A DNA stretch of 64,000 bases, taken from Symbiodinium natans. Lineage: Eukaryota > Sar > Dinophyceae > Suessiales > Symbiodiniaceae. Made by a program: the position numbers and the translations under genes. Where the stretch lies: NCBI GenBank assembly GCA_905221605.1, contig CAJNDS010002124.1, forward strand, positions 594,921 to 658,920. The letters run 5' to 3'. Below the pieces are notes generated by a model. The model was not told the DNA's origin. It searched no databases and saw nothing but the letters and a program-made list of their open reading frames with translations. Positions 55,776 through 64,000 of this stretch are shown here, one piece after another. Numbering within the stretch: position 1 is the stretch's first letter; each line of letters starts with the position of its first letter.

Positions 55776-55941
55776 CATACATACATACATACAAAAAATA
55801 TGTAGTATATGAGTAAGATACAAACCTTACATACAAACCGTGTAAAACCCTACAGTTACAGCCTAAACCACCCCAGAGCCCGAGATCTATGACCTGCCGG
55901 GCGCTGTGCACAGCGAGATCCTGGCCTCTTGCCACATGTAG
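51400..55941 (+). CDS. Seven-exon gene, unknown family
   Basis: Exons 51400-51551, 51810-51861, 52010-52092, 52729-52778, 54424-54495, 54564-54653, 55879-55941 (TAG) agree in phase at every join (2/1, 1/2, 2/1, 1/0, 0/0, 0/0). They read in order: EGKLLFVTTVEVWGFVLQPA, CRPASVVSRVVETFPS, LQVLSHAIGRATSTLREQHF, KEKIFGKLAHPFAWEA, AAFFRNLGSCRDTAHEEEG, DKVHPEDFRGPRSDLRFYVG, PEIYDLPGAVHSEILASCHM. Donors are GT or near-GT (GTATGG, GTTGTG, GTTTAA, GTGAGC, GTTTTA). No motif recognised and the start is not found. The last exon could instead continue past a GT at 55938. Intron 1 contains a family B MITE, and intron 4 is long with arrays and orphan ORFs. Confidence 0.6.
52545..52722. repeat. CCCTAAA array
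   Basis: About 25 units, nearly perfect, ending a few bases before the acceptor of exon 52729. Its partner (TTTAGGG, about 52858-52915) follows that exon. Confidence 0.95.
52779..54423. other. Long intron of the 51400-55941 gene
   Basis: Holds TTTAGGG (52858), two CCCTAAA arrays (53085-53155, 53240-53298), a single-copy stretch 53300-53700 with repeated CCCACGA/CGCAC words, a decayed family A element (54060-54160) and CCCTAAA (54306-54366). The ORFs at 53409-53681 on both strands have no coding support. Confidence 0.5.
54660..54880. repeat. AGGGGTTC 8-mer array
   Basis: Tandem AGGGGTTC with AGGGGTTT variants, a distinctive telomere-derived unit confined to this intron start, right after exon 54564-54653. 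Confidence 0.9.
55222..55364. mobile_element. MITE family A, copy 3
   Basis: agctacatggtccctcattatggtcccttaccttcttcgaaggattctgaagc ... gggcccatactagaggaccgtgaaactaccct. Same plan as 6275-6412. Confidence 0.75.
55665..55800. repeat. TA/CATA microsatellites
   Basis: tatatatgtatatatac, then (TA)n, then (CATA)n, in the intron before exon 55879. Frames across it are artefacts. Confidence 0.9.
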
Positions 55942-56453
55942 TTGGGGTTTAGGGTTTAGGCGGTTTAGGGTTTAGGGTTTGGGGTTTAGGGTTTAGGGTT
56001 TAGGGTCTAGGTCTGAGGGTTTAGGGGTGTGAGAGTTTCTAAGGCTCTAGAGGAATGTCGGGGTGCAGGGGTCAGGGGCTCAGGGTTTAGTTCATGTAGG
56101 TTCAGAGTTTGGAGGTTTCGAGGCTTCGAGGTTTGGGGCTGGGGCATCTCAGGAGTGCCCGCCCACAAAAAAGAAACCCTAAACCCTAAACCCTAAACCC
56201 TAAACCCTAAACCCTAAACCCTAAACCCTAAACCCTACAGCTGCCGATGGCCATGCTAGGCTTCTGAACACGAGTTTTTAGTTTGGGCTGTCGTTGTTGG
56301 TGTATATTCGGGGCACCCCTACACTCCAAGCCCCGCATTTTGGGAAGTGACCAGATATCTCCCAATGATAAGCACACGGGAACAGCTCAGGTGCAACTCC
56401 ACGGACGCCTTCGCGAGGTGGGCGTTGTGTCTTAGGATTTAGGGTTTAGGGCG

Positions 56454-56570
56454 TACTTGGAGCTTCATGGGTACTTCTGACCCCCATTTTCGTGCTGTAC
56501 TTATAAGCCCCCAAAGTCCCCTAAGTAGGTCACAAATAGACTTACAATTAGTGATAGAAGTACCCATGAT
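56454..56570. mobile_element. MITE family F, copy 2
   Basis: tacttggagcttcatgggtacttctgac...cttataagccccc...gtagaagtacccatgatg. Diverged from 3757-3880, with the same order of blocks. Confidence 0.65.
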
Positions 56571-57364
56571 GTGTATGGTTTAGGCTTCAGACTTTAGCTT
56601 CGTGTTGTTGGCTTCGGTTTCAGGGTTTGGGCTTTGTTTGGCGAAGTGTTTGTGTTTAAGGGTTGTTTTTGGGGTTTGTGTTTTTGTCTTGCTAGGAATT
56701 GGCAGCTGGCAACCAAGGTTATTTTCGTTGCTGCTTTGTAAGGTTCGGGGTGATTAGGAAATGGGGGCCTCTGGGCTGAAGAGGGTTGGAGCTTGAGGAG
56801 AAACCCCAAGCCTTAACTCCGGCCTGAAACCCTAAGTACTCAACTCTGACCCTGAGGTTTACAGGCGCTACCTACGTAGAGTTTAGTGGTAACTACACAC
56901 CTTAGTTAGTAGGTATGACCCTCAACACTGTAGGAAAATAGGGTCCCAAGTAAATCCTGGGGGAGTTTACGATTTAGGGTTTTGGGGTTTTGCTCTGTTA
57001 AGGGGACGCAGGCATAGAAGATCTCGGGGTCTGTGTTACTTGCCTCTTCTTGCAAAATACTTGCGGCATGAAGACATGAGACATGGGGGTTGATCCCAGT
57101 AATGGTTGTCTCCAGGACGGTATATTCCTCATAGTTTAGGAACCCGTGGTTTTTTTTCAACACTGCCCCCCGCCGCCTAAAATCCCTAAACCCTATGCCG
57201 TATACCCTATAAACCCTAAACCCCAAATCCTAAACCCGAAGCCCTAAACCGCCTAAACCCTCAACGCCTTCGAGTGTTGTGCTTTTGGGTGTCATGGTAC
57301 CCTAAACCCGAAACCCGAAACCCTAAACCCTCAACGCCTTTGGGTGTTTTGCTTTTGGGTTTCA

Positions 57365-57580
57365 TGGCACCCTAAACCCTAAACCCTAAACCCCTAAACC
57401 CCTAAACCCCTAAACCCCTAAACCCCTAAACCCCCTAAACCCCTAAACCCCTAAACCCCTAAACCCCTAAAACCCCTAAACCCCTAAACCCCTAAACCCC
57501 CTAAACCCCTAAACCCCTAAACCCCTAAACCCCTAAACCCCTAAACCCCCAAACCCCTAAACCCCTAAACCCCTAAAACC
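57365..57580. repeat. CCCCTAAA 8-mer array
   Basis: About 25 units of CCCCTAAA. It passes into CCCTAAA just before the acceptor of exon 57627. The downstream arm, 57735-57846, is pure TTTAGGG, so the two arms use different units. Confidence 0.95.
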
Positions 57581-57626
57581 CGAATAACCCTAAACCCTAA
57601 ACCCTAAACCCTGCATTGCATGCCAG

Positions 57627-57734
57627 TCCGTGCCACAGCCCGCCACCTGCGACTACGGCCTGTCCCCCTGCAACGAGCTGCACGCGTGGTCGCGGACTCG
57701 GCTCGGGTTGAGCTTTTTGAACCCAAGACCGCCT
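57627..57734 (+). CDS. Exon-like segment, frame uncertain
   Basis: Acceptor catgccag, donor GTAGGGTT, 108 nt, flanked by the inverted arrays 57365-57605 and 57735-57846. Two frames are open throughout (one with RHLRLRPVPLQRAARVVAD, one with PATCDYGLSPCNELHAWSRT). Confidence 0.45.
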
Positions 57735-57846
57735 GTAGGGTTTAGGGTTTAGGGTTTAGGGTTTAGGGTTTAGGGTTTAGGGTTTAGGGTTTAGGGTTTA
57801 GGGTTTAGGGTTTAGGGTTTAGGGTTTAGGGTTTAGGGTTTAGGGG
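57735..57846. repeat. TTTAGGG array
   Basis: Sixteen perfect TTTAGGG units, starting with the GT donor of exon 57627-57734. Confidence 0.95.
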
Positions 57847-58119
57847 TACCATGAAACCCAAAAGCCCAAAGCCTAAGCCACAAACCCTTAAGCCGAAACA
57901 CACACTCTGAAGCTCCGCAAACCGCTGCAATACCTTACCTTAAACATAACTGCACTTATAACCATATTAGGGCGCTTAAGGGGCTTCTTTAGTGGGTTAA
58001 AAGTACAATTATAATTGGTTAATTGTAAACGCTTGCGCGCGCCGCCTCGGCAGCCGGGCCGGCCCCAGGACAGGAAAGGAGGAAAGAGGGTTTCGCAAAA
58101 AAAGGGGAGGAAGGGCAGA

Positions 58120-58268
58120 GGGGGTGGGGGTGGGGGGTTGTGGGGTGGGGTGGGGGGGGGGGGTTGGGGGGGGGGGGTGGGGGGGGGGTGGGTGGGTGGG
58201 GGGGGTGTGGGGGGGGTGGGGGGGGGGAGTGGGGTGGGGGGGAGTGGGGTGGGGGGGGGGGGGTGGGC
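58120..58268. repeat. G-rich low-complexity tract
   Basis: About 150 nt almost wholly G with single T or A (GGGGTGGGG motifs), likely able to form G-quadruplexes on the + strand. Proline-rich minus-strand frames and glycine-rich plus-strand frames across it are not genes. Confidence 0.9.
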
Positions 58269-58927
58269 TCCACAGCATCGGTTTGTAGCTCCTCCGGGGA
58301 AGGGTTGGGTTAGGGGGAAGGAGGCCCGATCTGGGTCTGCTTGTTCCAGACGCTTCTCGGCAGGAAGTCGAGGCGAATAAGTACCATGAACCTCCAAGTA
58401 GGGAGTATGTTCTGGGACGGTTCACCCACAAAACCCTAGACCCTGTAAGAACCCTAACCCTAAACCCTGGTGGAGTTGGCCCTACGAGCCCCCCCACGGA
58501 AGCGACCTCGGCCTCTGTGACCGCTGTGCACTTGCAAGTTCCCAACCCTAAGCCCTAAATCCTAAAACCTAAACTTCGTCCGAACAGTTCCCATTGGGTT
58601 GTGATATTTCAAGTTGCTTCTAGCCCTACGTCAGCCCAGCGAAACAAAAATGTAGTCTTGATTGCCCGCCGCCCTCCTCCCCGCAGTCCACTCCTGGCAA
58701 ACACACCACACCACTCTCCACGGTTTTGTCGACCTTGGCTGATAGTGGGGTAAAATAGCCCATCAAGTGACTCTGCACCCTAAACCCTAAACCCTAAACC
58801 CTAAACCCTAGACCCTAAACCCTAAACCCTAAACCCTAAACCCTGAACCCTAAACCCTAAACCCTAAACCCTAAACCCTCACTCCCCAAACCTTGCTAAA
58901 AAACCCCAAAACGCCTCATCCTGCAAG

Positions 58928-60862
58928 GGGCATGTTCAGCAGCTACCGCCTCTTTGCCGCAGAGGTCCCGTGCTCAAGCGACGCAGTCTGAGGTTTAGGG
59001 AGTAGGGTTTAGGGTTTAGGGTTTGGGGTGTTTAGGGCTTAGGGCTTAGGGTGTTTAGGGTCTAGGATTTCATCCGAAACCCCAAGCCCTCCAGTCCCAA
59101 AGCAGAGAAGGCAGCCAAGGCAGGCCATGGGCCTTAAGGTGGTTGGAAGGGTTGTCCTGGGCGCGCGCAGCGCGCGCAGGGGGGGGGGGGGGTGTAAGGG
59201 TAGGTGCGTAGCTGTCAACTTAGGGTTTAGGGTTTAGGGTTTAGTGTTAAGTGCAGGAACTGAACATGTGTGAACGTTTGGCTTCCTTGCCTACTTGGCA
59301 ATCAGGTGTGAGGCTGCAGCTCTCCCCCCACACCTTGCAAAGACAGACCTAATTTCATGGGATCTTGAAATACCAATTATCCTTAGCATTTTGCATCCCC
59401 CCCCCCCTCAAACAAGCCTCATTGACGTGCTACGCTGGCCTGATTCTGGTTCGGGCGGTATGGACTCCTAGTTTCATGGCAGCGGCTTGAGGGTTCAGGA
59501 TTCCCTTAAGCCCTAAACCCTAAACCCTACCTAAACCCTAAACCCTAAACCCTTAAGAGAAAGGCGACCATTCTCGCCAAGCTGCTGTCGGCCCCGGATG
59601 AGGTCATCGTCGATGACCCGACCCAGGCACGAACTTTACCGGGCTTTAGGGTTTGGGGTTCAGGGTTTATTAGGTGGTTCACAGCTCTAGTTTCCCTCAG
59701 AAAAAGGTAGACTTTTGAGGATTCCATAGAAGGTTTAGAGTTAGGGTTCAGGTTTAGGGTTTAGGGTTCCCTTATAAGCCCCTTTAACCCAAAAAGAGTG
59801 CATTTTTTCCTAGGTTACTCTTGGGTCTTGTTTGCGTGCATTCTTATTGGCGGTACTAAAGTTGCAAACTTGTGCTTCTTAGTTTGAACATATGCTATAT
59901 TGGACTTGAATAGGGTCAGAGCTGCCAGTCACTGAGTCACTGATGATGACATCAGGCTGAACTTACTTAGTAACTGAAATACATCTGTCACTTCTGTTGC
60001 TTTTGTAACTGCAATTGTTGTTCTCGTTCTCGGGATTATGTTGGAGTCATCAGCCCTAAACTCTAAACCCTAATCCTAAATCCTAAGCCCTAAGCACTAA
60101 AGCGTGTGAGTTGTGCCCGAGCTGTAGCTCTTGTTCGGGGCAATTCTCCGAACTTTGTTTTGTCCTTTGATTGGTTTTTGCGCTGGTGGGCTTTTCAAGA
60201 TAGGGCCGGATGCAAAAGACACAGAATGCCTCAAGGTGGCTTCCGGGCCCTCACGACTTTGGAATTGGTCTAGCTGGGCTTGTGGAGTTTAGGGTTTAGG
60301 CTACAGCCCCCCTGGTTGTTTTTTTTTTTTATCATTATTAAACCTGAAGGGGACATTAATGACAGTCTTTTTGGTATGGTTCTAGGGGTGGGCTGGCAAA
60401 CCCGTTTAAGCACAGGCCTCGTACTTTGTGGTCCCCTTCTTCTCGTCAGCTTGGCCGCTAGGCTGAACTCTTGTGCCGACGCTTTGAAGTGACCGTTTGG
60501 GTTTAGGGTTTAGGGTTCGAGGTTTTTCGGGATCTGTACTGAAGTGCCGAGTACGGTGAAAACATTCAATCAGAAAAAGGGCGTTCATCGGGTTAGACCC
60601 TGGAATTTCTTGTTGGGCATCTCGGGAAATGAGAAACATGAGATTGGCTGAGGGTCTGTAGATATCCAAAACGTTGGTCTCAAGCCTCCATACGGTGCTT
60701 CCACCCTCCAGCCACAAGCCCTTAAACCCTAAACCCTAAACCCTAAACTTATCTTTAACCCTAGACGCTCAACCCTAAACCCAGGTGTGTCCTTGCTGCG
60801 CCCAACGGTTGGGCTCCGCCCCTGGGTGTTGGCGAACGCATGGCCGTGGCGCAAACCCATAG
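58928..60862 (+). CDS. Three-exon run, unknown family
   Basis: Exons 58928-58964, 59558-59642 and 60785-60862 agree in phase (2/0, 0/1, 1/1). They read MFSSYRLFAAE, then RKATILAKLLSAPDEVIVDD and PTQARTLPG, then VSLLRPTVGLRPWVLANAWP. Donors: GTCCCG, then GC (59643) and GC (60863). Exon 59558 is bracketed by CCCTAAA upstream and TTTAGGG-type sequence downstream. A further open segment, 61568 to about 61631, could follow. No family recognised. Confidence 0.5.
59765..59828. mobile_element. MITE family C relative, right part
   Basis: ggttcccttataagcccctttaacccaaaaagagtgc...cctaggttactcttgggtc matches the core and right end of a family C subtype seen at 25863-25925 and 40825-40870. Confidence 0.55.
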
Positions 60863-62382
60863 GCTAGGAAGCCCGTGTTGTTTAGGAGCCCTATGCCCTG
60901 TATCTCCTGCATGAGATTACCCTAAGCGCTAAACCCTAAACCCCGAAATTTAGCCTTGAACCATAGTCATTGAGCACTGTCCAGACCCCTCCACGCCGGA
61001 TTTCAGTTACGCGAGAGAAACCCTATTCCCAAAACCCGAATCCCATGTTGCTTTTGGAGTGACTGGTTTAGGGCTAGGGTTTAGGGCTTAGGAGTAGTTT
61101 TGGATTTTGGGGTAGGATTTTGAGTTTAGAGAGTCTACAGCCAAAGAGCCTTTCTTTCAGAGTGTTGTAAGATTCAGACACCTTCCGGCACGAAAAGTAC
61201 GGGCTTTTGGGTTTAGGGTTGAGGGTTCAGGGAGTTCCGGTCTTCACTTGGCGGTTACGAAGCTGCAGCAGAGCACCCGGTGCTGTCCCTCAACCCTCAA
61301 CGGCCCTTGGCCCTAACCTCTACAGGTTAAGTGGGCCCTAAACTTGAGCAGCTTAACAAACCCTACACTCAACAGCCTTACGCCCCAAGCATCCTACATC
61401 CTAGCCCACAGCCCTGAATCGCCATGAAGCCCTATATAGATCCTAAACTTCCTAAACCCTGTCCAACCCTAAACCCTAAGCCCTGTTGCTTGAACAGGGT
61501 TTAGGGTGTAGGGTTTAGGATTACCCTGGCTAAACCCTATACCCCAAACTCTGGAAGCAACCGTGAGCTTCTCGGCTCTGTCGCGCCCCGCCGGCGCTGT
61601 GCCGTGGACATGGTGGATGCCTCGGAAAAAAGTGTTTCTTTCAGTTTTTTTGTTTGTTTTGGGGTGGGGGGGGGGGGCTTTGTTCTAGGGCCTGAGGTTT
61701 AGGGATTGTATTTGGGCTTTTATATGTACGGTGTTTTCCTTTGTTTTTGTATTTTTTTTTTTTTTTTTTTGGGGGGGGGGGGGGGCGGGGGGTTAGGGCC
61801 TTTAGGGCTTCAGGACTTTGGTGGTTAATGTACTCGCGGTCTGCGTTTTCCCACCCATGTTGTAGGGTTTCCGTTGGTGCGCCGTGTAACCTTAAGGGGT
61901 TAAGGGTCTAGGGCCTAGGGATACAGTTTTTGTGGTTGGGGTTAGGCCAAGTCTAATTTGTACCTACTCATGCTAAGTTCCCCGGTCATCCGAGTAGAAC
62001 CTCGGCCCTAACCCTAAAACAAACCTCCCTAGGCCCTTAGATCCTATAACCCCCACAAAGGAAAACTTCGTTTGGAGTTTCCAGGGGGAATCCTCTAAAC
62101 TTCAGCACTCTCGACCCAGCACCCCGAAGACTAGCGTTCCTTTGCGCATGTAGTTGAGGACTTGTGGCGCCGGCCCTGTCCCTCTCCCTCTCCCTCTCCC
62201 TCTCCCCTCGCTCTCGCACTCCCACTCGCTCTCGCTCTCGCTCTCGCTCTCTCTGTCTCGCTCCCTGGCTCCCTCTCGCTCACTCTCTCTCTCTCTCTCA
62301 CTCACTCTCTCACTCTCCTCTCTCTCTCTCTCTCTGTCTCGCTCCCTCGCTCCCTCTCACTCACTCTCTCTTTCTTTGTTTT

Positions 62383-62415
<33 letters not shown>

Positions 62416-62438
62416 CTCTCTCTCTCTCACTCACTCAG
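60863..62438. other. Intron-like stretch with homopolymers and CT microsatellite
   Basis: Degenerate arrays, the candidate exon 61568-61631, T/G homopolymers (61750-61795) and the CT microsatellite. 61850-62160 has no convincing exon. Confidence 0.45.
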
Positions 62439-62440
62439 GC
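62175..62440. repeat. CTCTCC / CTCT microsatellite
   Basis: About 265 nt of CT-rich tandem sequence (CCCTCT, then CGCTCT, then CTCT, with CACTCACT). It ends at the acceptor of exon 62439 and so acts as a very long polypyrimidine tract. Ser/Leu/Arg-repeat frames across it are artefacts. Confidence 0.95.
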
Positions 62441-63198
62441 GCTGAGCGCGCTTGCTGCTGGCACGTCGAACCTGCAGGCGACCTGGCATCGAGGACACCC
62501 AACATGTCACACTGTAAGTTTAGAGTTACTAGGTCCAGCAATCCGACCCCCCCCCCCCCCCAGGCACCTTTCGAACAGAGTTGTGAGGCCTTATATAGTA
62601 GCTGGGCCTTTGGGATTTCGAGGTTGCACCTCTGCACGAGTCACCGCTTCAAGTCTTAAGGGGCTTGCGTTCTTTCGAAGATCTACCACAGGAACCCTAA
62701 ACCCTAAACCCTAAACCCTAAACCCTAAACCCTAAACCCTGTAGGGTTTAGGATCCGGAGCTAGGCCTTGACTGCAATCTGAGGTGCTGCGGGTTCCCGG
62801 CGAACTCAAGCCCGGCGCACAGGCGCCTTGGTTTTGGGTTTGGGGTTTAGGGTTTGGGGTTTAGGGTTAGGGTTTAGGGTTTGGGGTTTAGGGTTTAGGG
62901 TTTATGGTTTAGGGTTTAGGGTTTGGGGTTTGGGGTTTAGGGTTTAGGGTTTAGGTTCGCAGCCATGTCTGGCTGTAGCAACAGTGGCCACTGTGCTAAG
63001 TTGCTCCAGGCAGACCTGCTCTGCGGAAATGATCCCCTCCACCCTTTGTGGTGCTTTACTGTGACTTTAGATCTTTCGCCTGTTTGGGCTTATTGGGTTT
63101 CTTAACAAGGCAGCTAAAAATTTAATTTATAGCTACCCTCCTAAGTGCAGCCAAGCACCCTCCTCTGCCAATGTGTTCACTACTTGTTGCCGCTTTGA
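62439..63198 (+). CDS. Four-exon run, unknown family
   Basis: Exons 62439-62513, 62761-62830, 62963-63047 and perhaps 63156-63198 (TGA) agree in phase (0/0, 0/1, 1/2, 2/stop). They read ALSALAAGTSNLQATWHRGH, then LGLDCNLRCCGFPANSSPAH, then MSGCSNSGHCAKLLQADLLC and GNDPLHP. The first donor, GTAAGT, is the best canonical one in the window. The last intron is the complete 108-bp element H. The third exon is Cys-rich but shows no known finger pattern. Confidence 0.5.
62840..62955. repeat. TTTAGGG/TTTGGGG array
   Basis: Mixed TTTAGGG and TTTGGGG units filling most of the 132-nt intron 62831-62962, an example of an intron made almost only of the array. Confidence 0.9.
63048..63155 (+). mobile_element. 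Introner-like element H, copy 2 (108 bp)
   Basis: GTGGTGCTTTACTGTGACTT...AAGTGCAGCCAAG. Its first GT is the donor of exon 62963-63047 and its last AG the acceptor of the next open segment. Same length as 49911-50018, about 90% identical by eye. Confidence 0.7.
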
Positions 63199-63399
63199 GC
63201 TTCGCAAACTTCCCCTAAACCCTATACCCGAGACCCCTAAACCCTAATCCCCAAACCCTAAACCCTAACCTCTTCAACCCTAAACCCTGAGCCCTAAACC
63301 CTAAACACTGCTGCTTGTAGTGGTAATAATCTCAACAGCAAGCCAAGGAGTCGAGAGTTGAGCGTCGCCGTGGGTCCCGTACAGGATCAGACGACAGGG

Positions 63400-63615
63400 G
63401 TTTTAAGTTTTAGGGTTTTAGGGTGCAGGGTTTAGGGTTTAGGGTTTAGGGCTTAGGGCTATAGCTTAGGGATTTAGGAGTTTAGGGGTTTAGAGTTTAG
63501 GGTTGGGGGTTAGGGTTTAGGGGTTTAGGGGTTAGGGGTTTAGGAATTTAGGGGTTTAGGGGCTTAGGGGTTTAGGGGTTTAGGGGTCGAGGGGTTTAGG
63601 GGTTCAGGGGTTTCG
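63400..63615. repeat. TTTAGGGG 8-mer array
   Basis: TTTAGGG passing to TTTAGGGG with variants, the mirror type of the CCCCTAAA array at 57365. A short open segment before it (about 63347-63395) is a weak exon candidate. Confidence 0.85.
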
Positions 63616-63880
63616 GATTTTCGGGTGAATCTGACAAGTTCAAGAGGGCTTGGCATCTGCTATGTTGTCCGAACAGGGGGCATTGTGCTCAAGCTTTGGA
63701 CATCAACCTCAGGGTATACGGTCCCCACATGAAGCAATCTCTGCGGGTTTTTGAGTTGATCGTATGGCGACTTATGTTCTCTTATAGCAGGTCCCGGAAA
63801 CATACAGGCACGCATGCCCATCCCCACTCCGAAAAGCGACCTAACCTTGCTAAAACCCTGAACCCCTAAAACCCTAAACC

Positions 63881-63991
63881 TAGGATGCCCAGTAGTACCC
63901 TGATTCCCTTTTTGGGGGGTTTAGGTTCCCTTATAAACCCCTTTAAGCAAAAAAGGGCACCCTTTTTAAGCCTAGGTTACTGGGCAGCCTA
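63881..63991. mobile_element. MITE family C, copy 2
   Basis: About 111 bp, nearly identical to 41519-41628, ending 9 nt before the window edge. Ends taggatgcccagtagtac / gttactgggcagccta. Confidence 0.85.
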
Positions 63992-64000
63992 GAAACCGGC

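Larger units (their letters stand above)
1..64000. repeat. Window-wide dispersed telomere-type heptamers
   Basis: TTTAGGG and its complement CCCTAAA recur across the whole window, as pure arrays of 2-25 units and as degenerate single units; only about 46.6-49.4 kb is free of them. TTTAGGG is the telomere unit of plants and several alveolates including dinoflagellates (known). Here the arrays are interstitial: they lie between exons and switch strand around them. Typically CCCTAAA precedes an exon and TTTAGGG follows it. Variants include TTTTAGGG, CCCCTAAA, CCCTATAAA, TTCAGGGG and CCCGAAG. Confidence 0.95.

Noticed and set aside
57888-58545. Proline-rich minus-strand frames of 84-178 residues
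   Set aside because: They arise from the G-rich tract at 58120-58268; different frames overlap with equal length and no motif.
62102-62714. Ser/Leu and Arg/Glu repeat proteins of up to 186 residues
   Set aside because: They are readings of the CT microsatellite in several frames on both strands; only the exon 62439-62513 has splice-site support.

Overview
This looks like nuclear DNA of a dinoflagellate or a close alveolate relative. There are no long bacterial-type genes. Coding sequence comes as short GC-rich exons of about 15-150 nt, separated by introns of 57 nt to about 2.6 kb. Many introns begin with GC, some probably with GA, and end in AG. Every gene I could assemble reads on the + strand, as in the one-directional gene runs known from dinoflagellates. 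The window is full of telomere-type heptamers (TTTAGGG/CCCTAAA). The species cannot be named from the sequence alone.

Layout. 1-2900: arrays with three orphan exons. 2968-8884: C-terminal helicase lobe of a RAD54-like SNF2 protein. 10084-17673: a gene with a JmjC/cupin-type block, ending at a stop. 18745-21105: a gene whose last exon encodes about 455 residues with a tandemly duplicated E-x-K domain. 22435-27115: a TANGO2/NRDE gene whose NRDE signature is split by an intron. 27337-27843: a broken reverse transcriptase. 28258-28845: exons of an SF2 (DECH-box) helicase. 30984-41845: about 16 exons of an unrecognised protein ending in a basic/acidic tail. 42558-43664: a short run of three exons. 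46618-49431: an AT-rich insert without telomere repeats, carrying decayed virus-like genes and a palindromic satellite. 51400-55941: a seven-exon gene. 58928-60862 and 62439-63198: two more runs.

Exons were joined by reading frame, intron phase and similarity recalled for known families. No search was run, so gene families rest on motif recognition and joins rest on phase agreement.

The main novelty is the intron population. The recurrent arrangement is exon - (TTTAGGG)n ... (CCCTAAA)n - exon, so the telomere-type arrays act as inverted repeats at intron ends. Intron boundaries often lie in 3-6 bp direct repeats. Several dispersed short elements sit exactly where introns should be: a 109-bp MITE with a TCA duplication, a 95-bp pair, a 108-bp pair and an 86-bp element. 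Together they suggest several introner-like families making introns in this genome.
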